Assembly (NCBI GenBank): GCA_000720535.1
Contig: JOAZ01000007.1
Span: forward strand, 1-64,000
Source of the DNA: Streptomyces halstedii
GTDB lineage: Bacteria; Actinomycetota; Actinomycetes; Streptomycetales; Streptomycetaceae
Direction: 5' to 3'
Length of the DNA: 64,000 bases
Positions 47,063 to 56,550 of the stretch are shown here, piece by piece. The stretch's first letter is position 1; every line of letters starts with the position of its first letter. The notes beneath the pieces are model-generated. The model ran no database searches. It was not told the DNA's origin and was given only the letters and a program-made list of their open reading frames with translations. The position numbers were made by a program, and so were the translations under genes.

Positions 47063-47721
47063 GGACGCACCAGCCCGCTCTCGTACGCGTAGACGGCGGC
47101 CTGCACCCGGTCGCGCAGGCCCAGCTTCGTCAGCACGTGCCCCACATGCGTCTTGACCGTCGTCTCACTCACGAACAGGTCGGCGGCGATCTCCGCGTTG
47201 GACAGTCCGCGGGCGACCAGCTTCAGCACCTCCACCTCGCGATCCGTGAGGGTGTCCAGCGCGTCCGGGACGGGCTCCTCGCCCGACGGCAGATGGTCCG
47301 CGTACTTGTCGAGCAGCCGGCGCGTGATGCTCGGCGCCAGCATCGCCTCGCCCGCGGCCACCACCCGGATGGCCTGCACCAGCTCATGGGCCGGGGCGTC
47401 CTTCAGCAGGAAGCCGCTGGCCCCGGCGCGCAGCGCCTCCACCACGTACTCGTCGAGGTCGAACGTGGTCAGGACCAGGACCTTCGCCGGACCGTCCCGG
47501 CCGGGGCCGGTGATCTGGCGGGTCGCCTCCACGCCGTCCATCCGCGGCATCCGGATGTCCATCAGCACCACATCGGGTTGCAGCGCCCGCACCTGGTCGA
47601 TGGCCTGAAGACCGTCACCGGCCTCCCCGACCACCGCGAGATCGCCCTCGGCCTCCAGGATCATCCGGAAACCGGTGCGCAGCAGGGGTTGGTCGTCGAC
47701 CAGCAGGACGCGGATAGCCAC
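47050..47721 (-). CDS. NarL/LuxR-family response regulator (no adjacent kinase)
   Basis: The 223-residue regulator has a receiver domain with the phospho-acceptor Asp in VVLMDIRMPRMDG and a C-terminal LuxR HTH (LTDREVEVLKLVARGLSNAEIAADLFVSETTVKTHV). AAGGAGA precedes the GTG at 47721. Streptomyces NarL regulators usually lie beside a histidine kinase gene; none is present here, so it is an orphan in this window. It is 11 nt from the nuclease stop, so the two are probably cotranscribed. Confidence 0.92.
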   Translation of the reverse strand: MAIRVLLVDDQPLLRTGFRMILEAEGDLAVVGEAGDGLQAIDQVRALQPDVVLMDIRMPRMDGVEATRQITGPGRDGPAKVLVLTTFDLDEYVVEALRAGASGFLLKDAPAHELVQAIRVVAAGEAMLAPSITRRLLDKYADHLPSGEEPVPDALDTLTDREVEVLKLVARGLSNAEIAADLFVSETTVKTHVGHVLTKLGLRDRVQAAVYAYESGLVRPGAQ

Positions 47722-47732
47722 AGAGTCTCTCC

Positions 47733-48644
47733 TTAAGGGCCTTCGAGGGCCACCGTCGGTCCGGCCTCGGCCCGGACCGGCTCCATTCTGCCCTGCCCAC
47801 CCTCCACCGACCCGGCCGGGCGGACCAGCAGCGGATATACCGGGGGAGTCCCGCCGAACTCCGGGCAGACCGCCTGGTGGTCGCACCAGCCGCACAGCTT
47901 GGTCGGCCGCGGCCGCCACTCACCCGTCTCGGTGGCCAGCCGGATCGCCTCCCACAGGGCGAGCAGCTTGCGCTCCACCCGCTCCAGGTCCGCGGGGACC
48001 GGATCGTAGGTGAGCACGTCCCCGCTGCCCAGGTAGACCAGTTGCAGCCGGCGCGGGACCACCTTCTTCAGGCGCGTGATCACCAGGGCGTAGAACTTCA
48101 TCTGGAACAGCGCGCCCTCCGCGTACTCCGGGCGCGGGGCCTTGCCCGTCTTGTAGTCGACGATCCGCACCTCCCCGGTGGGGGCCACGTCGACCCGGTC
48201 GATCACGCCCCGCAGCCGCAGTCCCGAATCGAGCTCCGTCTCGACGAACATCTCCCGCTCGGCCGGCTCCAGGCGCGTCGGGTCCTCCAACGAGAACCAC
48301 CGCTCCACCAGCCGCTCCGCCTCGCCCAGCCACCCGGCCAGCCGCTCGCCGTCCGGGTCCCCGGCGAACAGCCCCGCCAGCTCCGGCTTCGACGCGAGCA
48401 GCCGGTCCCACTGCCCCGGGACCAGAGCCTTGGCACGCGGCGCCGTACGCTCCGCCGCGGGGGCGTCGAAGAGCCGCTCCAGCACCGCGTGCACCAGCGT
48501 GCCCCGGGTGGCCGCCTCGCTGGGCTTCTCGGGCAGTTTGTCGATGACCCGGAAGCGGTAGAGCAAGGGGCACTGCATGAAATCGCTCGCGCGGGACGGG
48601 GACAGGGACGAGGGTGGCTGGGGCGGGCGCGGTACGGACGTCAT
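47733..48644 (-). CDS. RecB-like PD-(D/E)XK nuclease with probable Fe-S cluster
   Basis: The 303-residue protein is a PDDEXK_1 nuclease like the C-terminal domain of RecB/AddB and Cas4. The nuclease core is LRGVIDRVDVAPTGEVRIVDYKTGKAP (Asp...Asp-x-Lys). Cysteines at the start (FMQCPLLYRF) and end (LCGWCDHQAVCPEF) match the four-Cys iron-sulphur arrangement. No helicase domain is attached. It lies divergent from the M50 protease gene and upstream of the response regulator. A matching gene lies near trmI in mycobacteria. Confidence 0.88.
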   Translation of the reverse strand: MTSVPRPPQPPSSLSPSRASDFMQCPLLYRFRVIDKLPEKPSEAATRGTLVHAVLERLFDAPAAERTAPRAKALVPGQWDRLLASKPELAGLFAGDPDGERLAGWLGEAERLVERWFSLEDPTRLEPAEREMFVETELDSGLRLRGVIDRVDVAPTGEVRIVDYKTGKAPRPEYAEGALFQMKFYALVITRLKKVVPRRLQLVYLGSGDVLTYDPVPADLERVERKLLALWEAIRLATETGEWRPRPTKLCGWCDHQAVCPEFGGTPPVYPLLVRPAGSVEGGQGRMEPVRAEAGPTVALEGP

Positions 48645-48747
48645 GTCGAAGACCCTACGGCCCGCCACCGACAGCGAGCGGCATACCATCGACCGCAGGG
48701 CTCACGCACAGCAGAGGCGTGGCTACGCCACCGACCGAAGGGACCAC

Positions 48748-49998
48748 GTGGACAAGAGCGGCGACAGCGGGCGCCCGCAGCCCGGCGCGGGGGGCGGCGA
48801 CCCCGGCTCCGGGCCGGACAAGGGCCGGCCGCGCCGCCCCGAGGACCCCGGCGGCGGCCTCCTCATGGGCCGCCCCTTCGGCGTACCGGTGTACGTCGCG
48901 CCCAGCTGGTTCGTCGTCGCCGCCCTGATCACCTGGGTCTTCGGCGGCCAGCTCGACCGCGTCCTGCCGCACCTCGGCGCCGCCCGCTACCTGGTGGCCC
49001 TCTTCTTCGCGATCGCCTTCTACGCCTCGGTGCTCGTCCACGAGCTCGCCCACACGGTCGTCGCCCTGCGCTACAAGCTGCCGGTCCGCCGGATCCAGCT
49101 CCAGTTCTTCGGCGGCGTCTCGGAGATCGAGAAGGAGTCCGAGACCCCCGGCCGCGAGTTCGTCCTCGCCTTCGTGGGGCCCCTGCTCTCGCTCGTGCTG
49201 GGCGGCCTGTTCTTCATCCCCCTCCAGTTCGTCGAGGCGGGCACCGTCCCCGGTGTGCTGCTCGCCGGGCTGATGGTCTCCAACCTCATCGTCGCTGCCT
49301 TCAACCTGCTGCCCGGCCTGCCCCTGGACGGCGGCCGCATGCTCCGCGCCGTCGTCTGGAAGATCACCGGCAAGCCGATGAGCGGGACCGTCGCCGCCGC
49401 CTGGGTCGGGCGCGGCCTCGCCGTCACCGTCCTCGTCGGGCTGCCGCTGCTCACCCACACCGGCGCGCTCGGCGGCAGGGCCGGTGACATCGGCGGGGTG
49501 GAGACCGTCACCGACGCCCTGCTCGCGGCGATCCTGGCCGCGATCATCTGGACCGGGGCGGGCAACAGCCTGCGGATGGCCCGGCTGCGCGAACACCTCC
49601 CGGACCTGCGCGCCCGCACGCTCACCCGGCGCGCGGTGCCCGTCGAGTCCGCCACCCCGCTCTCCGAGGCGCTGCGCCGCGCCAACGAGGCGGGCGCCCG
49701 CGCCCTGGTCGTCGTCGACGGACAGGGCAACGCCAAGAGCGTCGTCCGCGAGGCCGCCATCGCGGGCGTCCCGGAACACCGCAGGCCCTGGATGGCCGTC
49801 AGCGGACTCGCCCAGGACATCACCGAGGGCATGCGGGTCCCGGCCGAGCTCGCCGGAGAGGCCCTGCTGGACCGGCTCAAGGCGACCCCGGCCACCGAGT
49901 ACCTGGTCGTCGAGGAGAGCGGCGAGATCTACGGCGTCCTGTCCACCACCGACGTGGAGCGCGCCTTCGTGGCCGCGATGGCCCGCCCCCGTTCCTGA
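48748..49998 (+). CDS. Site-2 protease family (M50) with CBS domains
   Basis: The 416-residue membrane metalloprotease has HELAH (zinc, in SVLVHELAHTVVALRY) and the second motif NLLPGLPLDGGRML (zinc Asp). About six helices are followed by tandem CBS-like segments (from ESATPLSEALRRANEAGARALVVV to YGVLSTTDVERAF). Such enzymes cut membrane-anchored substrates such as anti-sigma factors; the target here is unknown. The GTG at 48748 follows GAAGGG. The first 45 residues are a flexible Gly/Pro-rich tail. Confidence 0.9.
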   Translation: MDKSGDSGRPQPGAGGGDPGSGPDKGRPRRPEDPGGGLLMGRPFGVPVYVAPSWFVVAALITWVFGGQLDRVLPHLGAARYLVALFFAIAFYASVLVHELAHTVVALRYKLPVRRIQLQFFGGVSEIEKESETPGREFVLAFVGPLLSLVLGGLFFIPLQFVEAGTVPGVLLAGLMVSNLIVAAFNLLPGLPLDGGRMLRAVVWKITGKPMSGTVAAAWVGRGLAVTVLVGLPLLTHTGALGGRAGDIGGVETVTDALLAAILAAIIWTGAGNSLRMARLREHLPDLRARTLTRRAVPVESATPLSEALRRANEAGARALVVVDGQGNAKSVVREAAIAGVPEHRRPWMAVSGLAQDITEGMRVPAELAGEALLDRLKATPATEYLVVEESGEIYGVLSTTDVERAFVAAMARPRS

Positions 49999-50078
49999 GC
50001 CCGTCCGTTCCTGAGCCGGTCCGTTCCTGAGCCGCGCCCCGCCGCCCGGACCCGTCCGCCCCGCCGCCCGGACCCGCC
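49999..50078. repeat. Two adjacent tandem duplications after the M50 gene
   Basis: A 16-bp unit (CCCGTCCGTTCCTGAG at 50000-50015, CCGGTCCGTTCCTGAG at 50016-50031) repeats the gene end, including its TGA. A separate 22-bp unit (CGCCCCGCCGCCCGGACCCGTC) follows at 50035-50056 and 50057-50078. Confidence 0.9.
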
Positions 50079-50156
50079 GTACCGCCGTCCGAGCCCCCGC
50101 CGCCCGGCCCGGGAACCCCGGAAAGAGGGCCACCGGAATACCGGTAGGCTGAGCAC

Positions 50157-51068
50157 ATGTCCGAACCGACCGGTGCCGCCCGCCGTCGCGGCCCATTCAA
50201 AGTCGGGGACCAGGTCCAGCTCACCGACCCCAAGGGACGCCACTACACCTTCACGCTCGAAGCCGGAAAGAACTTCCACACCCACAAGGGTTCTTTCCCG
50301 CACGACGAGCTGATCGGTGCTCCCGAGGGCAGTGTTGTCCGTACCACGGGAAACGTCGCCTACCTCGCGCTGCGCCCCCTGCTCCCCGACTACGTCCTGT
50401 CCATGCCCCGCGGTGCCGCCGTGGTCTACCCCAAGGACGCGGGGCAGATCCTCGCCTTCGCCGACATCTTCCCCGGCGCCCGCGTCGTGGAGGCCGGGGT
50501 CGGCTCCGGAGCGCTGAGCACCTTCCTGCTGCGCGCCATCGGCGAGCAGGGCATGCTGCACTCCTACGAGCGCCGCGAGGACTTCGCCGAGATCGCCCAG
50601 CAGAACGTCGAGCGCTACTTCGGCTCGCCGCACCCCGCCTGGCAGCTCACCGTCGGCGACCTCCAGGACAACCTCTCGGACGCCGACGTCGACCGTGTCG
50701 TCCTGGACATGCTCGCCCCGTGGGAGTGCCTGGACGCCGTCTCCAAGGCGCTGGTGCCCGGCGGCATCCTCTGCGCGTACGTCGCGACCACCACCCAGCT
50801 CTCGCGGACCGTCGAGTCCATCCGCGAGATCGGCTGCTTCGCGGAACCGCAGCCCTGGGAGTCGATGATCCGCAACTGGCACGTCGAGGGCCTGGCCGTG
50901 CGCCCCGACCACCGGATGATCGGCCACACCGGATTCCTCGTCACCGCCCGCCGCCTCGCGGACGGCGTCGAGCCGCCGGTGCGCCGCCGTCGCCCCTCCA
51001 AGGGCGCCTACGGTGAGGACTACGACGGCCCCGGCAGTCGCGGCGGCTCCGCCGCCGGCCGCGACTGA
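50157..51068 (+). CDS. trmI: tRNA (adenine58-N1)-methyltransferase
   Basis: The 303-residue enzyme methylates A58 in the T loop of tRNA using AdoMet. An N-terminal beta domain (FKVGDQVQLTDPKGRHYTFTLEAG) precedes a Rossmann domain with the AdoMet motif RVVEAGVGSGALSTFLLRA. The motif VVLDMLAPWECLDAV follows. Its position beside the proteasomal ATPase gene is conserved in actinobacteria, including mycobacteria. A terminator follows at 51104. Confidence 0.94.
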   Translation: MSEPTGAARRRGPFKVGDQVQLTDPKGRHYTFTLEAGKNFHTHKGSFPHDELIGAPEGSVVRTTGNVAYLALRPLLPDYVLSMPRGAAVVYPKDAGQILAFADIFPGARVVEAGVGSGALSTFLLRAIGEQGMLHSYERREDFAEIAQQNVERYFGSPHPAWQLTVGDLQDNLSDADVDRVVLDMLAPWECLDAVSKALVPGGILCAYVATTTQLSRTVESIREIGCFAEPQPWESMIRNWHVEGLAVRPDHRMIGHTGFLVTARRLADGVEPPVRRRRPSKGAYGEDYDGPGSRGGSAAGRD

Positions 51069-51103
51069 CCGACCCCGCCGGCCGACAGGCCCGGTACAAC
51101 GCA

Positions 51104-51158
51104 CAGGCGCCGCCGCCGAGTTCCCCGGACCGCTCCGGGAGCCGGCGGCGGCGCCTTT
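51104..51158 (+). terminator. Rho-independent terminator after trmI
   Basis: Arms AGGCGCCGCCGCCG (51104-51117) and CGGCGGCGGCGCCT (51142-51155) are followed by TTT. The 24-nt loop holds an inner pairing CCCCGGA/TCCGGGAG. Confidence 0.87.
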
Positions 51159-51300
51159 TCGCCGGGCCGCGACAGGCCGCCGCGACCCCGGCGTTCCCCC
51201 GCGGTGTGAGGTGTGGCACGATGCTGGCCACCCCACTGCCGCCGACGACCGGCCGGCAGCCGCCTCACCAGGCCTCCAGGAACCACAGGAGACATACCGC

Positions 51301-51879
51301 GTGCAGACCTCCGCGCTCCCGGACCTCGCGCACACCGGTGCCAAGCCGGTGCACTGGCTCGCCACGGCCGCGGCCATGGCCGCCGTCGTCGCCCTCGCGG
51401 GAGTGCTCCAGCCCGAGGCGGCCACCGCGACCGCCCAGGCGTCGGAGCACGGCACCACCTCCGGGAGCGGTACCGCCGCCGCGCCGGATCCGGCCGGCGT
51501 CGTCTTCCCGGTGGAGTGCGGCAGCACGGGCCAGACCGTGACCGAGAGCGCGCCCGGGGACCTCGACGGCGACGGCAGGCCCGAGACCGTCGTCTCGGTC
51601 CGCTGCACCACCGGCTTCGGCACCCCGCCCAGCGGCGTCTACGTCCTCACACAGACGGACGGGGCCGCACCCCGGGTCGTGGCGACCCTGGTGGACCCCG
51701 CCGACAACCAGTCCGTCACCCACCTCGCCGTCCACGACGGCACGGTCTCGGCGACCCTGTTCGGCTACTCCTCGGCCGACGTGCCGCGCTGCTGCCCCGA
51801 CCAGCGGGAGAGCGTGTCCTGGCGGTGGAAGGGGAACGCCTTCGTCCGCTCCACCGGGGACGGCGCGGCCGCGGTCTGA
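51301..51879 (+). CDS. Secreted or membrane-anchored protein of unknown function
   Basis: The 192-residue protein has a hydrophobic segment (WLATAAAMAAVVALAGVL, about 19-36) that may be a signal peptide or anchor. A short Ser/Thr/Gly linker is followed by a domain with DLDGDGRPETVVSVRC, a calcium-binding-like DxDGDG repeat of the FG-GAP/integrin type. Four or five cysteines (ECG, RCTT, CCPDQ) could form disulphides. AGGAGA precedes the GTG. Function unknown. Confidence 0.75.
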   Translation: MQTSALPDLAHTGAKPVHWLATAAAMAAVVALAGVLQPEAATATAQASEHGTTSGSGTAAAPDPAGVVFPVECGSTGQTVTESAPGDLDGDGRPETVVSVRCTTGFGTPPSGVYVLTQTDGAAPRVVATLVDPADNQSVTHLAVHDGTVSATLFGYSSADVPRCCPDQRESVSWRWKGNAFVRSTGDGAAAV

Positions 51880-51890
51880 CCGGCCTCCGA

Positions 51891-52202
51891 CTACTCCGCG
51901 TCCGGACCGAAGACCTCCACGCTGTCCGAGACGCGCCGTACATGGATGCAGTCGCCCGGACACTCCTTGGCCGAATCCACCACGTCCTGGAGCAGCGGCA
52001 GCGGCACCGGAGTGGTGGCGCCCTTGTCCTGGAGCAGTTCGTCGTCGGTGCTCTTGACATACGCGAGCCCGTCGATGTCCAGCTCGAACACCTCAGGTGC
52101 GTACTGCACACAGATGCCGTCGCCCGTACAGAGGTCCTGGTCGATCCAGACCTCCAGGTCCTCTGTGTCGCTGCCGCCCGGAGCGTCCTGCTGCACGGTC
52201 AT
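51891..52202 (-). CDS. Single-cluster ferredoxin
   Basis: The 103-residue protein has an N-terminal cluster motif LCTGDGICVQYAPEVFELD and a last cysteine in KECPGDCIHV. The spacing C-x2-D-x2-C with aspartate in place of a middle cysteine fits actinobacterial [3Fe-4S] or Asp-ligated ferredoxins that serve P450s and other oxidoreductases. It is divergent from arc and faces the secreted protein with only 12 nt between stops. No P450 lies nearby. Confidence 0.88.
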   Translation of the reverse strand: MTVQQDAPGGSDTEDLEVWIDQDLCTGDGICVQYAPEVFELDIDGLAYVKSTDDELLQDKGATTPVPLPLLQDVVDSAKECPGDCIHVRRVSDSVEVFGPDAE

Positions 52203-52444
52203 GTGTCCTGCCGTTTCCCTGCGTATGCGAACCAATTGAAGCCAGCCCTGACGGGTGTTGAACGCTTCGACGATACAACCGGCGGCTTTCCCGGGGCGAA
52301 GGGTGGGTATTCCCTTGGCGTGAGGGAGAGCGCAAGGGTGAAGATCGGACACGCCTCGATCTGTTTGTGATCTAGGGGTTTCAATCATCACCCACCCAGG
52401 TAGGGTCAGGAAGCGTCCAGCTCCCCTTGGAGGAGGTGAGGACC
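52203..52444. promoter_or_regulatory. Divergent promoter region between ferredoxin and arc
   Basis: This 242-bp region is less G+C-rich than its surroundings near 52360-52400. TAGGGT at 52401-52406 is the usual vegetative -10 form and lies 38 nt before the arc GTG. A canonical -35 could not be matched at the normal distance. No small gene is seen. Confidence 0.45.
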
Positions 52445-54211
52445 GTGGCAGCCCACGACGACGACATCAACCGCGGCATCCGGCCCGGGCGGGGGTCCGA
52501 TGACCCAGCCGGCCAGGTTGTCTTTCTTGAGCAGGAAATCGCCGTCCTGCGACGTAAGCTCGCCGACTCTCCGCGTCATACGAGGATTCTCGAAGAGCGG
52601 ATCGTCGAGTTGCAGACCAACCTCGCAGGCGTGTCCGCACAGAACGAGCGGCTCGCCGGCACACTGCGCGAGGCCCGCGACCAGATCGTGGCCCTCAAGG
52701 AGGAGGTCGACCGGCTCGCACAGCCGCCGGCCGGCTTCGGCGTGTTCCTTCAGGCCAACGACGACGGCACCTGCGACATCTTCACCGGGGGCCGCAAGCT
52801 CCGGGTGAACGTCAGCCCCAGCGTCGAGCTCGACGGCCTGAGGCGAGGCCAGGAAGTCATGCTCAACGAAGCGCTCAACGTGGTCGAGGCCATGGAATTC
52901 GAGCGGGCCGGGGACATCGTCACCCTCAAGGAGATCCTTGAGGACGGCGAGCGCGCCCTGGTCATCGGACACACCGACGAGGAACGGGTGGTGCGGCTCG
53001 CCGAGCCCCTGCTGGACATCACCATCCGTCCCGGCGACGCGCTCCTGCTCGAACCCCGGTCCGGCTACGTCTACGAAGTGGTTCCCAAGAGCGAGGTCGA
53101 GGAGCTGGTCCTCGAAGAGGTCCCGGACATCGACTACGACAAGATCGGCGGTCTGGGCGATCAGATCGAGCTGATCCGCGACGCGGTCGAGCTCCCGTAC
53201 CTGCATCCGGACCTCTTCAAGGAGCACGAGCTGCGTCCGCCGAAGGGCATCCTGCTCTACGGCCCGCCCGGCTGCGGCAAGACGCTCATCGCCAAGGCCG
53301 TGGCCAACTCCCTGGCCAAGAAGGTCGCCGAGGTGACCGGACAGCCCGCGGGGAAGAGCTACTTCCTCAACATCAAGGGACCCGAGCTCCTCAACAAGTA
53401 CGTCGGTGAGACCGAGCGGCACATCCGCCTGGTCTTCCAGCGTGCCCGGGAGAAGGCGAGCGAGGGCACCCCCGTCATCGTCTTCTTCGACGAGATGGAA
53501 TCGCTCTTCCGCACCCGCGGCTCCGGTGTCAGCTCGGACGTGGAGAACACCATCGTCCCCCAGCTGCTCGCCGAGATCGACGGGGTGGAGGGCCTGGAGA
53601 ACGTCATCGTCATCGGCGCCTCCAACCGCGAGGACATGATCGACCCCGCGATCCTGCGGCCCGGCCGCCTCGATGTGAAGATCAAGATCGAGCGCCCGGA
53701 CGCGGAGGCGGCGAAGGACATCTTCGCGAAGTACCTCACGCCGTCGCTGCCGCTGCACACGGACGACCTCGACGAGCACACCGGTTCCCGCGAGGCCGCC
53801 GCCCACGCCATGATCCAGTCGGTCGTGGAGCGGATGTACACGGAATCCGAGGAGAACCGCTTCCTCGAAGTCACCTACGCGAACGGCGACAAGGAAGTCC
53901 TGTACTTCAAGGACTTCAACTCCGGAGCCATGATTCAGAACATCGTGGACCGGGCGAAGAAAATGGCCATCAAGGCATTCCTCGAACAGGGCCAGAAGGG
54001 CCTGCGCGTCTCCCATCTCCTCCAGGCCTGCGTGGACGAGTTCAAGGAGAACGAGGACCTGCCCAACACCACCAATCCGGACGACTGGGCCAGGATTTCC
54101 GGAAAGAAGGGGGAGCGGATCGTCTTCATCCGTACCCTCGTCACCGGAAAGCAGGGCGCGGACACGGGTCGCTCCATCGACACCGTGGCGAATACCGGGC
54201 AATACCTGTAG
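52445..54211 (+). CDS. arc: Proteasomal AAA+ ATPase ARC (Mpa)
   Basis: The 588-residue ring ATPase recognises Pup-tagged proteins and unfolds them into the 20S proteasome. It has an N-terminal coiled coil that binds Pup (about 25-80: [16 protein letters not shown]...[17 protein letters not shown]), tandem OB-type domains, Walker A GPPGCGKT and Walker [11 protein letters not shown]. The C-terminus ends GQYL, the docking motif that opens the proteasome gate. The GTG at 52445 gives the standard 588-residue length. It begins the plus-strand arc-dop-pup-prcB-prcA run. A terminator follows directly, so arc is likely monocistronic. Confidence 0.97.
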   Translation: MAAHDDDINRGIRPGRGSDDPAGQVVFLEQEIAVLRRKLADSPRHTRILEERIVELQTNLAGVSAQNERLAGTLREARDQIVALKEEVDRLAQPPAGFGVFLQANDDGTCDIFTGGRKLRVNVSPSVELDGLRRGQEVMLNEALNVVEAMEFERAGDIVTLKEILEDGERALVIGHTDEERVVRLAEPLLDITIRPGDALLLEPRSGYVYEVVPKSEVEELVLEEVPDIDYDKIGGLGDQIELIRDAVELPYLHPDLFKEHELRPPKGILLYGPPGCGKTLIAKAVANSLAKKVAEVTGQPAGKSYFLNIKGPELLNKYVGETERHIRLVFQRAREKASEGTPVIVFFDEMESLFRTRGSGVSSDVENTIVPQLLAEIDGVEGLENVIVIGASNREDMIDPAILRPGRLDVKIKIERPDAEAAKDIFAKYLTPSLPLHTDDLDEHTGSREAAAHAMIQSVVERMYTESEENRFLEVTYANGDKEVLYFKDFNSGAMIQNIVDRAKKMAIKAFLEQGQKGLRVSHLLQACVDEFKENEDLPNTTNPDDWARISGKKGERIVFIRTLVTGKQGADTGRSIDTVANTGQYL

Positions 54212-54217
54212 AACACA

Positions 54218-54257
54218 GGCCGGCTGCGGATGCCCTGCCGGGCATCCGCAGCCGGCC
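54218..54257 (+). terminator. Strong terminator after arc
   Basis: Perfect 17-bp arms at 54218-54234 and 54241-54257 flank a 6-nt loop and are followed by GTTTTC. It separates arc from dop. Confidence 0.93.
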
Positions 54258-54447
54258 GTTTTCCCGGGAGTTCCGGCTCCTTCCGAACAATTGACGTAAT
54301 TGATCTCCCCTCCGGCGCGGAGGCGCTCTAGGCTCTGCCGTACCGCCGATGTCGCGCCTGCGGGACGGGCACCGCACGCGCGGGGACCAGCAGCGGTACT
54401 TGAGCGCCGCTCCCGGACGGGGAGCGCCGCCGGGCAAGGAGGGCCGC

Positions 54448-55959
54448 ATGACCGTACGGCGAGTAATGGGCATCGAGACGGAGTACGGGATCTCCGTCCC
54501 CGGTCAACCCAACGCCAATGCCATGCTCACCTCGTCCCAGATCGTCAACGCCTACGCGGCGGCGATGCACCGGGCGCGCCGCGCCCGCTGGGACTTCGAG
54601 GAGGAGAATCCGCTGCGTGACGCGCGAGGCTTCGACCTCGCCCGTGAGACCGCCGACTCCAGCCAGCTCACCGACGAGGACATCGGCCTGGCCAATGTCA
54701 TCCTCACCAACGGCGCACGGCTGTACGTCGACCACGCGCATCCGGAGTACAGCTCCCCGGAGATCACCAACCCGCTGGACGCGGTGCTCTGGGACAAGGC
54801 CGGCGAGCGGGTGATGGCCGAGGCGGCCGAGCGGGCCGCCGCGATCCCCGGCGCCCAGCCGATCCACCTCTACAAGAACAACACCGACAACAAGGGCGCC
54901 TCGTACGGCACGCACGAGAACTACCTGATGAAGCGGGAGACGCCGTTCTCGGACATCGTGCGCCATCTGACGCCGTTCTTCGTCTCGCGCCAGGTCGTCA
55001 CCGGGGCGGGCCGGGTCGGTATCGGCCAGGACGGCCAGGAGCACGGCTTCCAGCTCAGCCAGCGCGCCGACTACTTCGAGGTGGAGGTCGGCCTGGAGAC
55101 CACGCTCAAGCGCCCCATCATCAACACCCGGGACGAGCCCCACTCCGACGCCGAGAAGTACCGCAGGCTGCACGTGATCATCGGCGACGCGAACCTCTCC
55201 GAGATCTCGACCTATCTCAAGCTCGGCACCACCTCGCTGGTGCTCGCCATGATCGAGGACGGCTTCATCAAGGTCGACCTCGCCGTCGACCAGCCGGTGC
55301 GCACCCTGCACCAGGTCTCGCACGACCCCGGCCTCCGGCGGCTCGTCACGCTCCGCAGCGGCCGGACACTGACCGCCGTACAGCTCCAGATGGAGTACTT
55401 CGAGCTGGCCCGCAAATACGTCGAGGAGCGGTACGGCGCGGACGCCGACGAGCAGACGAAGGACGTCCTGGTCCGCTGGGAGGACACCCTGAACCGGCTG
55501 GAGACCGACCCGATGAGCCTGGCGGGTGAGCTGGACTGGGTCGCCAAGCTGGAGCTCATGGAGGGCTACCGGCGCCGTGACAACCTGGGCTGGGACGCCC
55601 CGCGCCTGCACCTGGTGGACCTCCAGTACGCCGACGTACGGCCCGACAAGGGGCTGTACAACCGTCTGGCGTCCCGGGGGAGGATGCGGCGCCTGCTCGA
55701 CGAGAACGACGTCGAGCGGGCCCGCACCAAGCCGCCCGAGGACACCCGGGCCTACTTCCGGGGCCGCTGCCTGGAGCAGTACGCGGACGACGTCGCCGCG
55801 GCCTCCTGGGACTCGGTCATCTTCGACCTGCCCGACCGTGACTCACTGCAACGGGTGCCCACGATGGAGCCGCTGCGGGGGACCCGTGAGCACGTCAAGA
55901 ACCTCCTGGACCGCTGCCGCACCGCGGAGGAGCTGGTCCGGACGCTCACGGGGGGCTGA
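54448..55959 (+). CDS. dop: Pup deamidase/depupylase
   Basis: The 503-residue carboxylate-amine ligase homologue deamidates the C-terminal Gln of Pup and also removes Pup from proteins. Motifs are [14 protein letters not shown] (catalytic Glu/Asp region), [16 protein letters not shown] and [21 protein letters not shown]. The Dop-specific loop follows the [14 protein letters not shown] segment (about 24-70), absent in PafA. AAGGAGGGCC precedes the ATG. It is followed closely by pup. Confidence 0.97.
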   Translation: MTVRRVMGIETEYGISVPGQPNANAMLTSSQIVNAYAAAMHRARRARWDFEEENPLRDARGFDLARETADSSQLTDEDIGLANVILTNGARLYVDHAHPEYSSPEITNPLDAVLWDKAGERVMAEAAERAAAIPGAQPIHLYKNNTDNKGASYGTHENYLMKRETPFSDIVRHLTPFFVSRQVVTGAGRVGIGQDGQEHGFQLSQRADYFEVEVGLETTLKRPIINTRDEPHSDAEKYRRLHVIIGDANLSEISTYLKLGTTSLVLAMIEDGFIKVDLAVDQPVRTLHQVSHDPGLRRLVTLRSGRTLTAVQLQMEYFELARKYVEERYGADADEQTKDVLVRWEDTLNRLETDPMSLAGELDWVAKLELMEGYRRRDNLGWDAPRLHLVDLQYADVRPDKGLYNRLASRGRMRRLLDENDVERARTKPPEDTRAYFRGRCLEQYADDVAAASWDSVIFDLPDRDSLQRVPTMEPLRGTREHVKNLLDRCRTAEELVRTLTGG

Positions 55960-56052
55960 AAGGCGCGTCGGAGGGGAATCAATCACATGACCTGGGGACG
56001 TTGAGGAAAGTACCGGGCCGATGTCGGACCCCGTGGGTAGGGTCTGATCAAG

Positions 56053-56070
56053 TGCTTCGAATGCTTCGAA
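56053..56070. repeat. 9-bp direct repeat in the pup leader
   Basis: TGCTTCGAA occurs twice in a row at 56053-56061 and 56062-56070, 19 nt before the pup start and 10 nt after TAGGGT (56038-56043), a likely -10 element. It therefore lies at or just after the expected transcript start and could bind a regulator or shape the 5' end. Confidence 0.5.
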
Positions 56071-56088
56071 CCGAGCGGGGTGAGCTAG

Positions 56089-56307
56089 ATGGCGACCAAG
56101 GACACCGGCGGCGGACAGCAGAAGGCGACACGCTCCACCGAGGAGACCGAGGAGCAGGTGCAGGACGCACAGGCGTCCGAGGACCTCAAGGAGCGGCAGG
56201 AGAAGCTGAACGACGACGTGGACGACGTCCTCGACGAGATCGACGACGTCCTGGAGTCCAACGCCGAGGACTTCGTGCGCAGCTTCGTGCAGAAGGGCGG
56301 CCAGTAG
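56089..56307 (+). CDS. pup: Prokaryotic ubiquitin-like protein Pup
   Basis: The 72-residue protein is intrinsically disordered, with a Gln/Glu-rich first half and a helix-forming middle (DLKERQEKLNDDVDDVLDEIDDVLES) that pairs with the ARC coiled coil. It ends VQKGGQ. As the last residue is Gln, Dop must deamidate it to Glu before PafA can ligate it to lysines. GGGGTGAGC precedes the ATG. The hairpin at 56364-56403 separates pup from prcB. Confidence 0.98.
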   Translation: MATKDTGGGQQKATRSTEETEEQVQDAQASEDLKERQEKLNDDVDDVLDEIDDVLESNAEDFVRSFVQKGGQ

Positions 56308-56363
56308 CGGCCGGATCCCCGGACCGCCGGGGCCGTCGGCCGGCCCGTGCCGCCGGCCGGTAG

Positions 56364-56403
56364 TTCCGCGGGATGCCCGTATCCGTACCGGCATCCCGCG
56401 GAA
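56364..56403 (+). terminator. Hairpin between pup and prcB
   Basis: Perfect arms TTCCGCGGGATGCC (56364-56377) and GGCATCCCGCGGAA (56390-56403) lie around a 12-nt loop. Position suggests it limits read-through from pup into the proteasome subunit genes. Confidence 0.8.
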
Positions 56404-56425
56404 TCGCTTCCGCACCGGGATCGTG

Positions 56426-56453
56426 TTGATCACCGCCGACAGGCGGGTAGGGT
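56426..56453 (+). promoter_or_regulatory. Candidate vegetative promoter of prcB-prcA
   Basis: TTGATC (56426-56431) and TAGGGT (56448-56453) are separated by 16 nt, close to the housekeeping-sigma consensus of actinobacteria. It lies after the terminator hairpin and about 98 nt before the prcB start. Confidence 0.6.
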
Positions 56454-56550
56454 CCGTGGCGTAGTGCTTCAACTGCAATTCGGCCGTCGGCAAGTTGGGG
56501 GATGATCCTGACACCTTGCGCGGGGCCGCCGCATACCTGGAGGGAATCGC

